37,543 nucleotides of DNA, from positions 1 through 37,543 of the forward strand of contig CAZGSG010000015.1 in NCBI GenBank assembly GCA_964528095.1, in the 5' to 3' direction. Shown here piece after piece: positions 8,316-16,046 of this stretch (position 1 is the first letter of the stretch; each line of letters starts with the position of its first letter). A program made the position numbers and the translations under genes. The DNA comes from CAZGSG01 sp964528095 (GTDB taxonomy: Bacteria; Bacteroidota; Bacteroidia; Chitinophagales; Chitinophagaceae). The notes beneath the pieces are model-generated. The model was not told the origin of the DNA, did no database searches, and saw nothing but the letters and a program-made list of their open reading frames with translations.

Positions 8316-9257
8316 TTATCTCCTTCCGCCGCCTGAGCCACTGCCACCGCGTTGTCCGCCGCCGCTGCCACCGCCGGTTGTACGACGTCTTTGCCCGCCG
8401 CCCTGGCCACCAGCGCCGCCTGCATTTCCACCACCGCCGCCGCCGCGACCACCACGACCGCCACGACCGCGAGCTGCTTCAGCCTGTGCTTCAGCTTCCA
8501 TTCTTGCGGCTCTTTTTGCATTATCATCATCCGCTGTTTCTTCCGTATCGTCATCTTTTGCAGCCTGGCGTTCTGCCAAACCTTCCGCAATTGCCGCAGT
8601 AATATAATTGGTAACGATAGCGATTGATTTTGTAGCATCATCATTCGCTGGAATTGCAAAATCGACTTTATTAGGATCGCAATTGGTATCTACGACACCA
8701 AAAGTTGTGATTCCCAAACGTTTTGCTTCTGCCAACGCAATGTGCTCATGACCGATATCAACAATGAACAAAGCAGCTGGAACCCGACCCAACTGGGCGA
8801 TACCACCTAATACTTTATCCATTTTATCGCGGTCACGGCTAAGCGTTAAACGCTCTTTTTTAGTAATGCTGTCGAAAGAACCATCACCCAGCATTTTCTC
8901 AATGCTTTGCATTTTCTTCACGCTCTTACGAACAGTGTTGAAATTGGTTAACATACCACCTAACCAGCGCTCGGTAACAAAAGGCATGTTTACCCGGCGT
9001 GCGCATTCGTTTACGATATCCTTAGCTTGTTTTTTTGTACCAACAAACAGGATCTTTTTTCCGCTGCGCGCGATTTGTTTCATTGCAGCTGCTGTTTCCT
9101 GAAGGCATTCCACCGTCTTGTTAAGATCGATGATGTGAATACCTTTTTTCTCAGCAAAGATGTAAGGCAACATCTTAGGGTTCCACTTCTTTTTCAGGTG
9201 ACCGAAATGAACACCTGCATCAAGAAGCTGCTGTTGTAAGGATGTATTATTTTCCAT
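8316..9257 (-). CDS. rpsB: 30S ribosomal protein S2 with Gly/Arg-rich tail
   Basis: Ribosomal protein uS2 of the small subunit, needed to recruit S1 and for translation initiation. Residues 1 to about 229 are the conserved core: LLDAGVHFGHLKKKWNPKMLPYIF, LFVGTKKQAKDIV, ERWLGGMLTNF, and PAALFIVDIGHEHIALAEAKRLGI. The core is followed by an acidic linker (DDDTEETADDD, about 231-241), an Ala/Glu helix-like stretch, and a 51-residue tail (263-313) with 30 Gly and 10 Arg, including RGRGGRGGRGG. Typical S2 is about 230-260 residues, so about 70 residues are extra. The tail is low complexity and probably disordered, resembling RGG boxes that bind RNA. The reading frame is clean, so I take the tail as real. 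The GC-rich tail DNA (8319-8471) creates spurious proline-rich frames on the other strand. Confidence 0.96.
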   Translation of the reverse strand: MENNTSLQQQLLDAGVHFGHLKKKWNPKMLPYIFAEKKGIHIIDLNKTVECLQETAAAMKQIARSGKKILFVGTKKQAKDIVNECARRVNMPFVTERWLGGMLTNFNTVRKSVKKMQSIEKMLGDGSFDSITKKERLTLSRDRDKMDKVLGGIAQLGRVPAALFIVDIGHEHIALAEAKRLGITTFGVVDTNCDPNKVDFAIPANDDATKSIAIVTNYITAAIAEGLAERQAAKDDDTEETADDDNAKRAARMEAEAQAEAARGRGGRGGRGGGGGGNAGGAGGQGGGQRRRTTGGGSGGGQRGGSGSGGGRR

Positions 9258-9290
9258 TATTTATTCTTTCTTATTGTTATAAATTTTATT

Positions 9291-9338
9291 AGCTGTGAGC
9301 ATTGAGCTGCGAGCTGTGATACTGACGACTGCAGCTCA
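9291..9338. repeat. AGCTGTGA short-repeat cluster
   Basis: AGCTGTGA occurs at 9291-9298 and 9312-9319, with the related GAGCTGCGAGCTG between them. TGAGCTGC (9303-9310) is inverted as GCAGCTCA at 9331-9338. It fills the rpsB-rpsI gap and looks like an intergenic repeat of low-complexity origin. Function unknown. Confidence 0.45.
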
Positions 9339-9362
9339 TAGCCAATAGACTCATCGCTTTCC

Positions 9363-9752
9363 TTAACGTTTAGAGAACTGGAAGCTTCTACGTGCTTTCT
9401 TATGACCGAATTTCTTACGTTCAACAGATCTCGGATCCCTTTTCAACAATCCTGCTGCTTTCAGCGCCGGACGGAACTCAGGGTTCATTTCAACCAGGAT
9501 ACGGGAAATACCCAGCATCGCTGCTTCTGCCTGTCCTTTTACTCCGCCACCGGTAGCATTGATTGTTACATCATATTTACCAATAACATCGACGGTTTTG
9601 AATGGGCGTTCAACCTGGTTTTGAAGATAAACCAGTGAAAAATATTTTTTATAGTCTTTATCGTTTACTACGATAGAGCCGCTTCCTTTAGTAAGGAATA
9701 CTCTTGTCACAGCTTCTTTACGACGACCAACTCCGGTTTTTTGCTTTTCCAT
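9363..9752 (-). CDS. rpsI: 30S ribosomal protein S9
   Basis: Ribosomal protein uS9 of the small-subunit head; its C-terminal tail reaches toward the P-site tRNA. The 129 residues match the normal length. Visible family features are the N-terminal GVGRRKEAVTRVFLTKGSG, GGGVKGQAEAAMLGISRILVE, LLKRDPRSVERKKFGHKKARRSFQFSKR, and the invariant SKR end. It follows rplM by 79 bases, the near-universal rplM-rpsI pair, and precedes rpsB by 105 bases. Start chosen at the ATG ending at 9752 (MEKQKTGVGRRKEAV). Nothing unusual in the protein. Confidence 0.97.
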   Translation of the reverse strand: MEKQKTGVGRRKEAVTRVFLTKGSGSIVVNDKDYKKYFSLVYLQNQVERPFKTVDVIGKYDVTINATGGGVKGQAEAAMLGISRILVEMNPEFRPALKAAGLLKRDPRSVERKKFGHKKARRSFQFSKR

Positions 9753-9831
9753 TTATTCTGATTTAATAAGCTGCGGGATTGAACTTGTGCCGGTTTGGAA
9801 TCGGCTACAGTTTTACGCGCAAGGCTGTTTT

Positions 9832-10275
9832 TTAAAATTTTAATTCTTTAGGTTGTTGTGCAGTGTGCGGATGTTCTGCACCTACGTACACGAATAATTT
9901 CTTGTACATCTTGCGGCCCAAACGATTTTTTGGCAACATACCTTTTACTGCTCTTTCGATCAGCACTTCAGGGCGGCGTTTTTGCAGATTGTTCGCTGTT
10001 TCTTCTTTACGTCCACCGGGATAACCAGTAAAATGGTCGTAGATTTTTTGCTCAAGTTTGTTTCCGGTAAGAACAACTTTTTCGCAGTTGATCACGATGA
10101 TATAATCACCAGTGTCAACGTGAGGAGTATAGTATGCCTTGTTCTTACCACGAAGGATCGCGGCAATACGGGCACACATACGTCCAACGGTTTGATTAGT
10201 ACCATCAACAACATACCAGGTACGTTGCACGGTAGCCTCGTTCGCATGTTTTGTCGTGAAATGTAATTTGCTCAT
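9832..10275 (-). CDS. rplM: 50S ribosomal protein L13
   Basis: Ribosomal protein uL13 of the large subunit, an early assembly protein. The 147-residue length is usual. Recognisable blocks are RTWYVVDGTNQTVGRMCARIAAILRGKNKAYYTPHVDTGDYIIVINCEKVVLTG, YDHFTGYPGG, and RAVKGMLPKNRLGRKMYKKLFVYVGAEHPHTAQQP. It is the first gene of the rplM-rpsI-rpsB-tsf unit. It has a consensus promoter about 115-145 bases upstream (10389-10421) and a 5' leader of about 110 bases that can form stems, which suggests feedback regulation. Confidence 0.97.
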   Translation of the reverse strand: MSKLHFTTKHANEATVQRTWYVVDGTNQTVGRMCARIAAILRGKNKAYYTPHVDTGDYIIVINCEKVVLTGNKLEQKIYDHFTGYPGGRKEETANNLQKRRPEVLIERAVKGMLPKNRLGRKMYKKLFVYVGAEHPHTAQQPKELKF

Positions 10276-10335
10276 TTTTTCAGCTTTGAGTCAATGATCG
10301 CTTTGTTCGTCATCAACAGGTTTAAGAAATTTGAA

Positions 10336-10373
10336 CAGTTGAGCTATCCCTCAACTGACCCCCAGGGCCCTGG
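10336..10373 (-). promoter_or_regulatory. Structured 5' leader of rplM
   Basis: The leader has a perfect 8-bp stem, CAGTTGAG (10336-10343) with CTCAACTG (10350-10357) and a 6-base loop. Next to it is the perfect 12-base palindrome CCAGGGCCCTGG (10362-10373). Both lie within the first half of the predicted rplM transcript, the position of autoregulatory ribosomal-protein leaders. A ribosomal-protein binding function is inference only. Confidence 0.5.
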
Positions 10374-10388
10374 CCTAATTTGGGGTCG

Positions 10389-10421
10389 CAAAGATAGGAC
10401 TGAAGAGAGGATTTTACCAAA
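10389..10421 (-). promoter_or_regulatory. Predicted rplM operon promoter
   Basis: On the minus strand, TTTG (10421-10418), 21 bases, then TATCTTTG (10396-10389), an exact match to the Bacteroidota -7 motif TAnnTTTG. Predicted start near 10383, giving a leader of about 110 bases. Confidence 0.75.
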
Positions 10422-10422
10422 A

Positions 10423-10745
10423 TTTACGGAAGGTATTTTTTTATAGCACCTTTATAATCAGCTGATTTTCAATAAATATTTTGCCCGAGGAATTATATAC
10501 CCCGGCGAAATGATGCCTTTTCTACCGCTACAGTTCTATAATTCGGGCCTGTGAACGGAAGAAAATAAGTCAATGCCAGCAATTCAATATCATCAAAGGA
10601 GCAACTATCAACAGTAAAATATGCCCTGAAAACCCATTGTTATATCATACGCATTTCGCCGTAAAGCCTCCCGGATTCAAAGGATTGGGAACCCTTATTC
10701 GAACATTGTAGCACAAGGATTGTTGGTTGTTCACAAAAAGAGCTG
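10423..10745. other. Intergenic region, nothing recognised
   Basis: A 323-base stretch between the divergent rplM and acyltransferase promoters. I see no reading frame with coding character, no tRNA and no strong hairpin. It must hold the promoter of the acyltransferase gene, but no clear TAnnTTTG box stands out. Confidence 0.4.
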
Positions 10746-11306
10746 ATGTTAAGATTATTTGCCTGGTGGTTTAAACTGAAAGGTTGGCAGACCCGCGAAA
10801 CAATACCAGCGGATATTAAAAAATGTGTAGTTATCGCAGCTCCGCACACTTCCAACTGGGATTTTGTGTATTCACTTGCTGCAGGTTATATTCTTAAAAC
10901 CAATGTAGGTTATCTCGCTAAAAAAGAATTATTCAGGTTCCCGATAAAAAAAATGTTACTGAAAGCAGGCGGAATTCCTGTGGAAAGAAATAAAAACACG
11001 AAGCTGGTGGACTCGATCATTCAGTTGTTTAATAGCCGCGATAGGCTACGCCTGATGATCTCTGCAGAGGGTACCCGGAAAAGAGTTGAGAAATGGAAGT
11101 CCGGGTTTTATCATGTGGCGCTTGGAGCCGATGTTCCGGTATTCCTTGGTTACCTTGATTATGGCAATAAAATAGCAGGTTATGGTGGTCCCGTTTATCT
11201 TACCGGTGATAAAGAAACAGATGCCCGCATGATCCGTGATTTTTATAAAGACAAAACGGCTAAATACCCCGGGCTATTTAATATAGATGCGGTTCGTTTT
11301 GATTAA
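10746..11306 (+). CDS. PlsC-like acyltransferase
   Basis: A 186-residue member of the 1-acyl-glycerol-3-phosphate acyltransferase (PlsC-like) superfamily. The catalytic HX4D motif is H34-TSNW-D39 within IAAPHTSNWDF. The acceptor-binding EGTR motif is at 109-112 (SAEGTRKRV). KKELFRFP near residue 61 and GGIPVER near 77 are the usual flanking blocks. Short forms like this often act on lysophospholipids or other acyl acceptors; the substrate cannot be told from sequence. It has no long transmembrane segment beyond a short hydrophobic N-terminus (LRLFAWWFKL), so it is probably a peripheral inner-membrane enzyme. It stands alone; its stop codon overlaps that of the convergent gene by two bases in a shared TTAA. 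Confidence 0.9.
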   Translation: MLRLFAWWFKLKGWQTRETIPADIKKCVVIAAPHTSNWDFVYSLAAGYILKTNVGYLAKKELFRFPIKKMLLKAGGIPVERNKNTKLVDSIIQLFNSRDRLRLMISAEGTRKRVEKWKSGFYHVALGADVPVFLGYLDYGNKIAGYGGPVYLTGDKETDARMIRDFYKDKTAKYPGLFNIDAVRFD

Positions 11307-12019
11307 TCATCGGCTCTTTCCACTACTATACGCATGTTGGTTAAATGTGTGATCAAAACGGATATGCTATCTCCTTCTTTTATATCGCCTGCATTATCCT
11401 TATTTACAGGCAGTTTTGCCTGGATTTTATCCGCGAACAAATTTAGATATACTGCATAGGGTGAAACCTTGTATACAGTAGCACTGAACGATTTTTTACT
11501 ATTAAAATAACGGGTAGCTTCCTGGTATTCGGGAATATAGCTATGTGAAAAAAGTTCGGCTGCAATACTATTCGTTTTATCCAGGTTGATCAACTTAAAC
11601 GTAATCGCTTCATTGGAGGCGGATTCTACCGGTGGCTTCTCCCAGGGAGATACCTGCAAAGGAAAAAACAGATAGCTGTTCCATTCTTTTACAAAAAACT
11701 GATCATCTACTATTTTAAAATAACCAGAAAAGCGGTTCTCCACCCCGGCTTTGTTAATGAGTTGTTCGAGCGCCGTATTATAAAGGAATTTTACATTATA
11801 TGCAGTCATTTTATCACCACGGTCAGAGAGTTTTAATTGAAAGCTTACTTCATCTCCCACACGAAACAGATGCGCTTTCTTTTTAGTACCCTCAGGACCA
11901 GTATCTTTCGTTTTACAATTGACTGATTTTTTTTTATTATTCAATGTATAGTCGATCGTAGCGAAGTGCTTTTCATGATTTACAAAAGAAATAGCGCCTT
12001 TTAATATTTGTTCGTCCAT
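11303..12019 (-). CDS. Two-OB-fold-like (cold-shock/S1-like) protein
   Basis: An uncharacterised cytosolic protein of 238 residues from the ATG at 12019 (MDEQILKGAISFVNHEKHF). The frame is open to 12103, but the extra 28 residues look like promoter DNA read through. The N-terminal part (about 5-75, GAISFVNHEKHFATIDYTLN and FRVGDEVSFQLKLS) resembles a cold-shock domain. The C-terminal part (about 175-238, FSATVYKVSPYAVYLNLFADKIQAKLPV and IKEGDSISVLIT) resembles an S1/OB fold. Together these suggest single-stranded nucleic acid binding. The middle (about 85-170) is unassigned. A good -7 box (TAACTTTG) lies at 12075-12068. The stop overlaps that of the convergent acyltransferase. The function is inference from fold resemblance. 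Confidence 0.75.
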   Translation of the reverse strand: MDEQILKGAISFVNHEKHFATIDYTLNNKKKSVNCKTKDTGPEGTKKKAHLFRVGDEVSFQLKLSDRGDKMTAYNVKFLYNTALEQLINKAGVENRFSGYFKIVDDQFFVKEWNSYLFFPLQVSPWEKPPVESASNEAITFKLINLDKTNSIAAELFSHSYIPEYQEATRYFNSKKSFSATVYKVSPYAVYLNLFADKIQAKLPVNKDNAGDIKEGDSISVLITHLTNMRIVVERADD

Positions 12020-12067
12020 GTTATAGGTTTTCTCGCAGCACGAGCATACGTTTACTGCCAGTAGGTG

Positions 12068-12075
12068 CAAAGTTA
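12068..12075 (-). promoter_or_regulatory. Predicted -7 box of the OB-fold gene
   Basis: TAACTTTG on the minus strand, an exact match to TAnnTTTG, about 50 bases before the ATG at 12019. No clear TTTG lies 19-22 bases upstream. The site sits in the 154-base divergent region shared with the HD-domain gene. Confidence 0.45.
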
Positions 12076-12173
12076 TACTGAAGCAACAATAAGACAGAAG
12101 CAATCTTTGACTTTTGCTGTCTCACTCCATTATTCACTGTTTCGGTCTTATATTTATTCTTTAATTCTACAAT

Positions 12174-12779
12174 ATGGTGTCAACCCATTTACTTAATCGT
12201 TCCGTATTCGGCGATCCTAAAGACGCTGGCAACCTCCTTACAATCGAAGAAGCGAATTCTTTATTAGAAGAATGGGTTCCAAATGAGCGGCTTCGGCTGC
12301 ATATGAAACAAGTGGGGGCTTTAATGAAAGCATGGGCTATTGAAATGGAACAGGCTGATGCGGCCACTGCTATGAAATGGGAACTCGCCGGCCTTTTACA
12401 TGATGCGGACTGGGAAAAGTATCCGGACGCGCATTGCCGTATCATTATAGAAGAATTAGAAAGAAGACATATTGATCCGGACATTATTCATTGTATCGCT
12501 TCACATGGACCACGGTATTTCGGAGTAGAACCGGAAAACAATATGGATAAAATGATCTATGCTTTTGATGAGCTCTCCGGTCTCATTCACGCGGCAGCCC
12601 TGATAAGGCCCACAAAATATGAAGGTCTGGAGGTAAAAAGTGTTTTAAAAAGATTAAAGACTGCTTCGTTTGCCGCCCAGGTAAACCGTGATGATATTAG
12701 CGATGCTTTATCCCGGATCAATATATCGCTGGAAGACCTGATCCAGTTTATAATTGATCGTCAAAAGACTGTTAATTGA
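12174..12779 (+). CDS. HD-domain protein, putative phosphohydrolase
   Basis: A 201-residue cytosolic protein of the HD metal-dependent phosphohydrolase superfamily. The likely metal ligands are H43 (RLHMKQV), H76/D77 (GLLHDADWEK), a histidine around 106-111 (IIHCIASHG) and D132 (YAFDELSGLIHA). The DELSG motif is typical of a widespread small HD family in bacteria whose substrate is not established. It is preceded by a divergent gene and followed 15 bases later by a strong shared terminator, so it is probably transcribed alone. The start at 12174 is the first ATG in frame and leaves a normal N-terminus. Confidence 0.9.
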   Translation: MVSTHLLNRSVFGDPKDAGNLLTIEEANSLLEEWVPNERLRLHMKQVGALMKAWAIEMEQADAATAMKWELAGLLHDADWEKYPDAHCRIIIEELERRHIDPDIIHCIASHGPRYFGVEPENNMDKMIYAFDELSGLIHAAALIRPTKYEGLEVKSVLKRLKTASFAAQVNRDDISDALSRINISLEDLIQFIIDRQKTVN

Positions 12780-12794
12780 TCTGTGTGTTACTAT

Positions 12795-12837
12795 AAACGG
12801 GACGAGGTATCGAAATTTTCGACACCTCGTCCCGTTT
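12795..12837. terminator. Bidirectional intrinsic terminator
   Basis: AAACGGGACGAGGT (12795-12808) pairs perfectly with ACCTCGTCCCGTTT (12824-12837). After one mismatch the stem continues with TCGAA/TTCGA around a 3-base loop. It lies between the convergent HD-domain gene and the sus operon and should stop both transcripts. Confidence 0.85.
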
Positions 12838-12880
12838 AATTGTTTTCAGGAAAAACCTGCGACCAGTAATAATAAATGAT

Positions 12881-14698
12881 CTAATTGATCGTCACTGTTT
12901 GTGCATGTTCATCCAGTGTTACAGTATATGTTCCTGCAGCAGCCGGTGTTTTAAAATTATTAGAACCATCATACTTGATTGGCCTGGGTGTGCCAACTGT
13001 GTTACTTTGACCGCTGTTATCTTCATAATCAAAAGCACCCCATGCATTGCCTGCAACAAACTTAAAGTCTTTTCCCCCTTTTAAGGCTATAGTAATGGTC
13101 CACTTTCCATTGCCTGCGTAGGTCATCTGAGGAGAGGAAGGAGGATCCCAATCATTTACGCCCGCCTGGTTAATACCGTCTCCTACTATGCGCATTTCCA
13201 CTGCAGAGTTCATTTCATATTTTACCTTTTGTACATCAGTGCCATCCCAGATAACCCGTGTACGTGGTGTAAATGCTGCGATAAGATCGGCACCATTTCC
13301 ATCTGTGTCCAGTAAGCCGTCAGCGCTGCCTTTCCCCCACCAGCGTGATTTGCCTGGTGTCGAATTATCCCATTCGGTACCATCGTGTAGTTTAAATCCA
13401 TCGCTTCCGGATGAGGGCGCAACAATCAAAAATTTATCTCTGGTAATATAAGCGCCATGCAAGACGCCCGGTGGATCCCATCCCTGCATATTTCCTACTA
13501 CCCCCACGGCTTTCTGTTGTACATATGCGATATTAGTTGAAAGATCGATCGTTAAACGATAAATGCCATCGGTCAGGGCTTTAAAATTATTTCCCACGTT
13601 AAATCCTGTATTAAAACTACCTGGAGTAGCGCCGGCACCGTTATCACCATAAGCCGAGCCCCAGTCTCCTGGTGTTTTAACGAACTTAAATTCATCACCT
13701 GCTACTAGTTTTATGTAACTATAAAAGACCTTGCCATATCTGTCCGCTTTCTGGTCTAATACCATTTGCAATAAATTATTGATATCCCATCCGTTAATAG
13801 AACCAACGAGATAGAAATTTATCTCACGAAGTATAATCAGTGAATTGGCATAGTCAGAAAGCTGATTCCATGTGCCTGAAGTAGCTACCACCGTCCATTT
13901 CAGCGGAACAGGGACGAGCAGATTACTAAACCCATATTTAGATACTGAATCGCTCAACGCTTTATAGCTCACTTTAGCAAAAGAATCAACCCCATTATTA
14001 TCGGCGCCAATAGAAAATAAAGGGGCCTTCCAGTTTATGGGTAATTCAACTCCATTTACGTCTAACTTTCTTTCTGCAAATAAAACCTTGTATTTAACAG
14101 CCGGCCCACCTGTTGCAGGGCGCGATTTTGTCCAGTTAAATGTAAAAATATCTGATGTTGAATTTGGATTGATCGACTGCGATGTTACGGAAGATACAGG
14201 ACCCAGTAAAAGAAAAGGACTTGCGCCATCCTTGAAACGGGTAATGGTCAATGTAAATATGTTTTGCGATAAAAGTTGTTTATCACCATTATCGGCAAGT
14301 ACACTCCAGATCAGTTCCGTTTTCGCGCCATCAGCAATGCCTTTTCCTTTAAGCGCATCATCCATTTGTTTGTAGGTAAGTGACACTGTTGTGGCAGCCC
14401 CGCTATTATCCGCATCGAATTGAATTAACGGTGAATTAAGATCGCCGCCTGTTTTCAGTGCAAACACCACTTTATACTTGGCTGCTGTCTCCAGGCCTGG
14501 TTTGGCCGCATTCCAGGAGAAGCTGATCGGGGTTGCCGGCGTGGCGGCATTAAGCTCTATAACCGTGCTTGATACCGGTGTTTTCAAGGTAAAATCTACA
14601 AGTCCTTCGCCAGTCACGGTATTGTTGGAGAAGTCAGCCTTTTTACAGCCTGCAACCAGTATTACGAGGACAGTAAGTAAATAAAATATCTTTTTCAT
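12881..14698 (-). CDS. SusE/SusF-like starch-binding outer-membrane lipoprotein
   Basis: A 605-residue lipoprotein: signal peptide MKKIFYLLTVLVILVAG with lipobox cysteine C18, then KKADF. The N-terminal half has two repeats of an Ig-like SusE N-terminal type domain (about 30-155 and 160-290). Each has the pattern in which the protein describes a value derived from aligned strands: ISFSWNAAKPG…AKYKVVFALK, and FTFNWTKSRPA…VKYKVLFAERK. The C-terminal half contains three tandem SusE/F carbohydrate-binding modules. The first begins INFYLVGSINGWDINN, the second follows AVGVVGNMQGWDPPG, and the third begins MRIVGDGINQAGVNDWDPPSSPQ. They should bind starch at the cell surface beside the SusCD transporter. 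It is the last gene of the operon, 34 bases after its neighbour and just before a shared terminator. Confidence 0.88.
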   Translation of the reverse strand: MKKIFYLLTVLVILVAGCKKADFSNNTVTGEGLVDFTLKTPVSSTVIELNAATPATPISFSWNAAKPGLETAAKYKVVFALKTGGDLNSPLIQFDADNSGAATTVSLTYKQMDDALKGKGIADGAKTELIWSVLADNGDKQLLSQNIFTLTITRFKDGASPFLLLGPVSSVTSQSINPNSTSDIFTFNWTKSRPATGGPAVKYKVLFAERKLDVNGVELPINWKAPLFSIGADNNGVDSFAKVSYKALSDSVSKYGFSNLLVPVPLKWTVVATSGTWNQLSDYANSLIILREINFYLVGSINGWDINNLLQMVLDQKADRYGKVFYSYIKLVAGDEFKFVKTPGDWGSAYGDNGAGATPGSFNTGFNVGNNFKALTDGIYRLTIDLSTNIAYVQQKAVGVVGNMQGWDPPGVLHGAYITRDKFLIVAPSSGSDGFKLHDGTEWDNSTPGKSRWWGKGSADGLLDTDGNGADLIAAFTPRTRVIWDGTDVQKVKYEMNSAVEMRIVGDGINQAGVNDWDPPSSPQMTYAGNGKWTITIALKGGKDFKFVAGNAWGAFDYEDNSGQSNTVGTPRPIKYDGSNNFKTPAAAGTYTVTLDEHAQTVTIN

Positions 14699-14732
14699 TT
14701 GAATTTTTTTAAGGTTATCCCAGTTCGTTTTC

Positions 14733-15506
14733 TTACTTCATCAGTGTAAAAGGTACTTCTGCTTCCGAAGAAGAGACTGAAATCGTAGCCCCACCTGTAT
14801 CCAGAGTTGTGCCGTTGAATTTATACTTGAATTTTAAAAGCGTATGGCCAGCCCCGGGTGTAAAGCTGGCAGACGGATTAAAAGATGCGGCCCAGATATT
14901 AGTAGCAAAGGCCCTGGCATTTAAAGTAAGGGGAGAACCAACCTGGATTCCCGCTTCATTATATGCTGTTATGGTAGCGGATACTGGTGTCATACGTTGC
15001 TCATTTGGTGTTGCGCCCAGTGAGCGATCAAAATTCACGGTAACAATATCTGTCGCACTAACCTTGGCTGGGAAAACCCGTAACATGGTAGGAATAAAAA
15101 CCAGGGGATCAAAGGCAAATGGTTTATAGTCGGGTGTTTGTGCTGAACCGTCTTTTTTCTTCAAAAGAAATCCAAAGCTTTTTAATTCTGCCGGTGGTCT
15201 GCCAAAAAGTATAGTACCGGTGAATGTAAATTCCCATTTATTTGTACCAACCAACCTCATCTTTGCATCAGCGGAAGAATTGGTCCAGTCTCCATTTACA
15301 ATTCCATTATTTCCTCCTCCCACATCGGGGTTGGAGAATATCCATATATAAGCATCTGTTGCACCGGCCATCGGGGTTCCCGTAACATCTATAGTAAGCT
15401 TAACCTGGTCTTCAGCGGTGAATGAATTGGGAACAAAGCTTGGGTTCTGCGCATCCGCCACCATAAACCCGAGCATAAACAAAACAGAATAAAGTATCTT
15501 CTTCAT
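14733..15506 (-). CDS. Exported protein of the sus locus (DUF4961-like)
   Basis: A 257-residue protein with a cleavable signal peptide (MKKILYSVLFMLGFMVADAQ) and no lipobox cysteine. Residues 28-135 form a beta-rich module: DQVKLTIDVTGTPMAG…DAYIWIFSNPD…KWEFTFTGTILFGRPPAELKSFGFLLKKKDGS. It resembles residues about 25-155 of the amylase encoded upstream. Residues about 140-257 form a second beta-sandwich-like part. From memory this fits the DUF4961 family found in starch loci, but I cannot confirm the name. It sits between a small lipoprotein and SusE/F in the same operon, 12 and 34 bases from its neighbours. A role in glycan binding or in handling the amylase at the surface is inference. Confidence 0.75.
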   Translation of the reverse strand: MKKILYSVLFMLGFMVADAQNPSFVPNSFTAEDQVKLTIDVTGTPMAGATDAYIWIFSNPDVGGGNNGIVNGDWTNSSADAKMRLVGTNKWEFTFTGTILFGRPPAELKSFGFLLKKKDGSAQTPDYKPFAFDPLVFIPTMLRVFPAKVSATDIVTVNFDRSLGATPNEQRMTPVSATITAYNEAGIQVGSPLTLNARAFATNIWAASFNPSASFTPGAGHTLLKFKYKFNGTTLDTGGATISVSSSEAEVPFTLMK

Positions 15507-15518
15507 ATAGCAGTTCTT

Positions 15519-16028
15519 TTATTGTTTAGAAAATTCATAGGTATAAGAGATCAGCAATTTATCGGACGAAGCATCTCTTTTTTCTATTTTGAATTTTAAT
15601 TTATTATTTCCACCTACAGGGTATGCACCCAATGTTACCTGCTCCGTAACAGCGCCATTTTTAAAAATCAGCGCCCCGGGGGCATCGCCATTATCTACAC
15701 TCCATTGTCCTGATGTCAGGCTGATGATTTTAGGTGAACTACCTGCGCTTGATGTAAACCCGGCAGGAGAAGATCCGTTCAGGTTTAGTGTAAGTGTAAA
15801 ATCTGTATAAGGAAACACGGTTGTAAGATCAAGTTCACTATACGGAAATCCTTTCCGTACTGCATCCTCATCTTTTTGTATCACTTTTGATAATTTCCAT
15901 GTTCCTCCCAGCGAGGCTGGTATTTCTCTTTGAGGGCCTATATCTTTAAAGTCTTCGGGCTGGCACGATACCAGCATGATAGCGGCGATCAATGCCAGAG
16001 ATAATATGTTTGTTATTTTTATTTTCAT
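15519..16028 (-). CDS. Small surface lipoprotein (DUF5004-like)
   Basis: A 169-residue lipoprotein with signal peptide MKIKITNILSLALIAAIMLVS and lipobox cysteine C22, followed by the acidic residues PED, which fit a Bacteroidota surface-export signal. The mature part starts with SLGGTWKLSKVIQKDEDAVRKGFPY and runs through alternating hydrophobic strands (FTLTLNLNG, GQWSVDNGDAPGALIFKNG, LKFKIEKRD, LLISYTYEF). This is a lipocalin-like beta-barrel pattern. I place it tentatively in the DUF5004 family often found next to susD. It lies 18 bases after susD and 12 bases before the next gene, so it is part of the sus operon. Ligand unknown. Confidence 0.78.
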   Translation of the reverse strand: MKIKITNILSLALIAAIMLVSCQPEDFKDIGPQREIPASLGGTWKLSKVIQKDEDAVRKGFPYSELDLTTVFPYTDFTLTLNLNGSSPAGFTSSAGSSPKIISLTSGQWSVDNGDAPGALIFKNGAVTEQVTLGAYPVGGNNKLKFKIEKRDASSDKLLISYTYEFSKQ

Positions 16029-16046
16029 ATCAATCGTTTTAATAAG

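Noticed and set aside
8290..8607. Proline-rich plus-strand frame opposite rpsB
   Set aside because: It is the complement of the Gly/Arg-coding tail of rpsB; the PPPPRP pattern is an artefact of GGN/CGN codons.
11303..11306. Overlap of two convergent stop codons in TTAA
   Set aside because: Both genes read normally to their ends; tail-to-tail overlap of a few bases is common and needs no special explanation.
12795..12837. Long hairpin considered as a transposon end or small RNA
   Set aside because: It sits between convergent genes right after their stops and fits a bidirectional terminator.
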